61,241 bases of DNA from an uncultured Clostridia bacterium (lineage in GTDB: Bacteria > Bacillota > Clostridia > Oscillospirales > Acutalibacteraceae): the NCBI GenBank assembly GCA_944376655.1, contig CALWDJ010000012.1, forward strand, positions 1 to 61,241. Reading direction: 5' to 3'. The notes beneath the pieces were generated by a model that was given only the letters and a program-made list of their open reading frames with translations, did not search any database and was not told where the DNA came from. Position 1 is the first letter of the stretch, and each line of letters opens with the position of its first letter. Below are positions 61,150 to 61,241 of the stretch, in pieces. Position numbers and translations under genes: made by a program.

Positions 61150-61200
61150 GATGTTGGATTGCGGAGAGAGGGCGAAGCCCGAGCGGAGAAATCCAACATC
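61150..61200. repeat. Nested hairpin upstream of the PHP gene
   Basis: An 11-bp perfect inverted repeat, GATGTTGGATT and AATCCAACATC, encloses a GGGC/GCCC stem (61170-61180). It could be the end of a further repeat element or a leader structure; the window stops 41 bp beyond. Confidence 0.45.
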
Positions 61201-61241
61201 GGAGCCGGCGACTTCCCATCTCTTATGCGGCATAAATGAGG

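Overview
The window looks like a chromosomal segment of an anaerobic, probably spore-forming Clostridia member, most likely gut Oscillospirales/Ruminococcaceae. The signs are: sporulation genes (yqfC, yqfD, ylbJ); two [FeFe]-hydrogenase-type proteins with AdhE and Rex; rubredoxin/rubrerythrin oxygen-defence proteins under a PerR-type regulator; a dockerin-bearing surface protein; and the Firmicutes gene order yqfC-yqfD-phoH-ybeY-era-(yqzL-like)-recO-mutS2. Genus assignment is inference.

Layout. 0-9 kb: end of a carbohydrate-related operon (an unrecognised partial gene and an aldose-epimerase-like gene) divergent from an AraC regulator; a hairpin-rich mobile-looking element; tmcAL divergent from ackA-galK; and an ECF-sigma-like protein fused through a membrane segment to a cyclophilin. 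9-10.5 kb: an IS200-type element, duplicated tRNA terminator sequence, a small membrane protein and tRNA-Thr. 10.5-13.3 kb: a PPOX-family flavoprotein and a glf-glycosyltransferase pair (galactofuranose/surface polysaccharide). 13.5-22.3 kb: a redox module, rex-adhE-APH kinase-[2Fe-2S] protein-HydS (PAS-containing putative sensory hydrogenase)-SpoIIE-type phosphatase-group-B-like hydrogenase, with a near-perfect Rex operator on the rex promoter. 22.3-27.4 kb: a second copy of the hairpin-rich element inserted in a terminator, an EamA transporter, citrate synthase, then perR with two Per-box-like palindromes and two multi-domain rubredoxin/rubrerythrin proteins. 27.4-36.4 kb: conserved core genes and two tRNAs. 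36.4-42 kb: an AT-richer GNAT gene and a small integrative mobilizable element (tyrosine integrase, MntA/HepT-type pair, MobL-like relaxase, accessory protein, candidate oriT). 42-61 kb: a glycan-utilisation island on the minus strand. It has a GH106-like enzyme, two GH20 enzymes, GH35 beta-galactosidase, a three-module dockerin protein, MgtC, a glycerol-1-phosphate-dehydrogenase-like protein, an MBL hydrolase, a ROK regulator, a zinc alcohol dehydrogenase, a PfkB kinase and a PHP phosphatase.

How parts work together. Rex should couple NADH/NAD+ to ethanol formation (AdhE) and possibly to the hydrogenase genes behind it. HydS, the SpoIIE phosphatase and the APH-type kinase form a plausible hydrogen- or redox-responsive signalling set next to a catalytic hydrogenase. 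In the glycan island a 26-bp promoter/operator block (23 of 26 bases identical) precedes both the surface-protein/GH operon and the MBL-G1PDH operon, so the two look co-regulated, perhaps by the ROK protein between them. No sugar transporter lies in the island.

The most unusual items are: the shared ATCGAT operator; the terminator-associated element whose 22-bp hairpin is duplicated on both sides; the sigma-like/cyclophilin transmembrane fusion; the ferredoxin-rubredoxin-rubrerythrin-rubredoxin fusion with an internal ribosome binding site; and the HydS/kinase/phosphatase set. All functions are read from sequence and family knowledge; no database search was possible.
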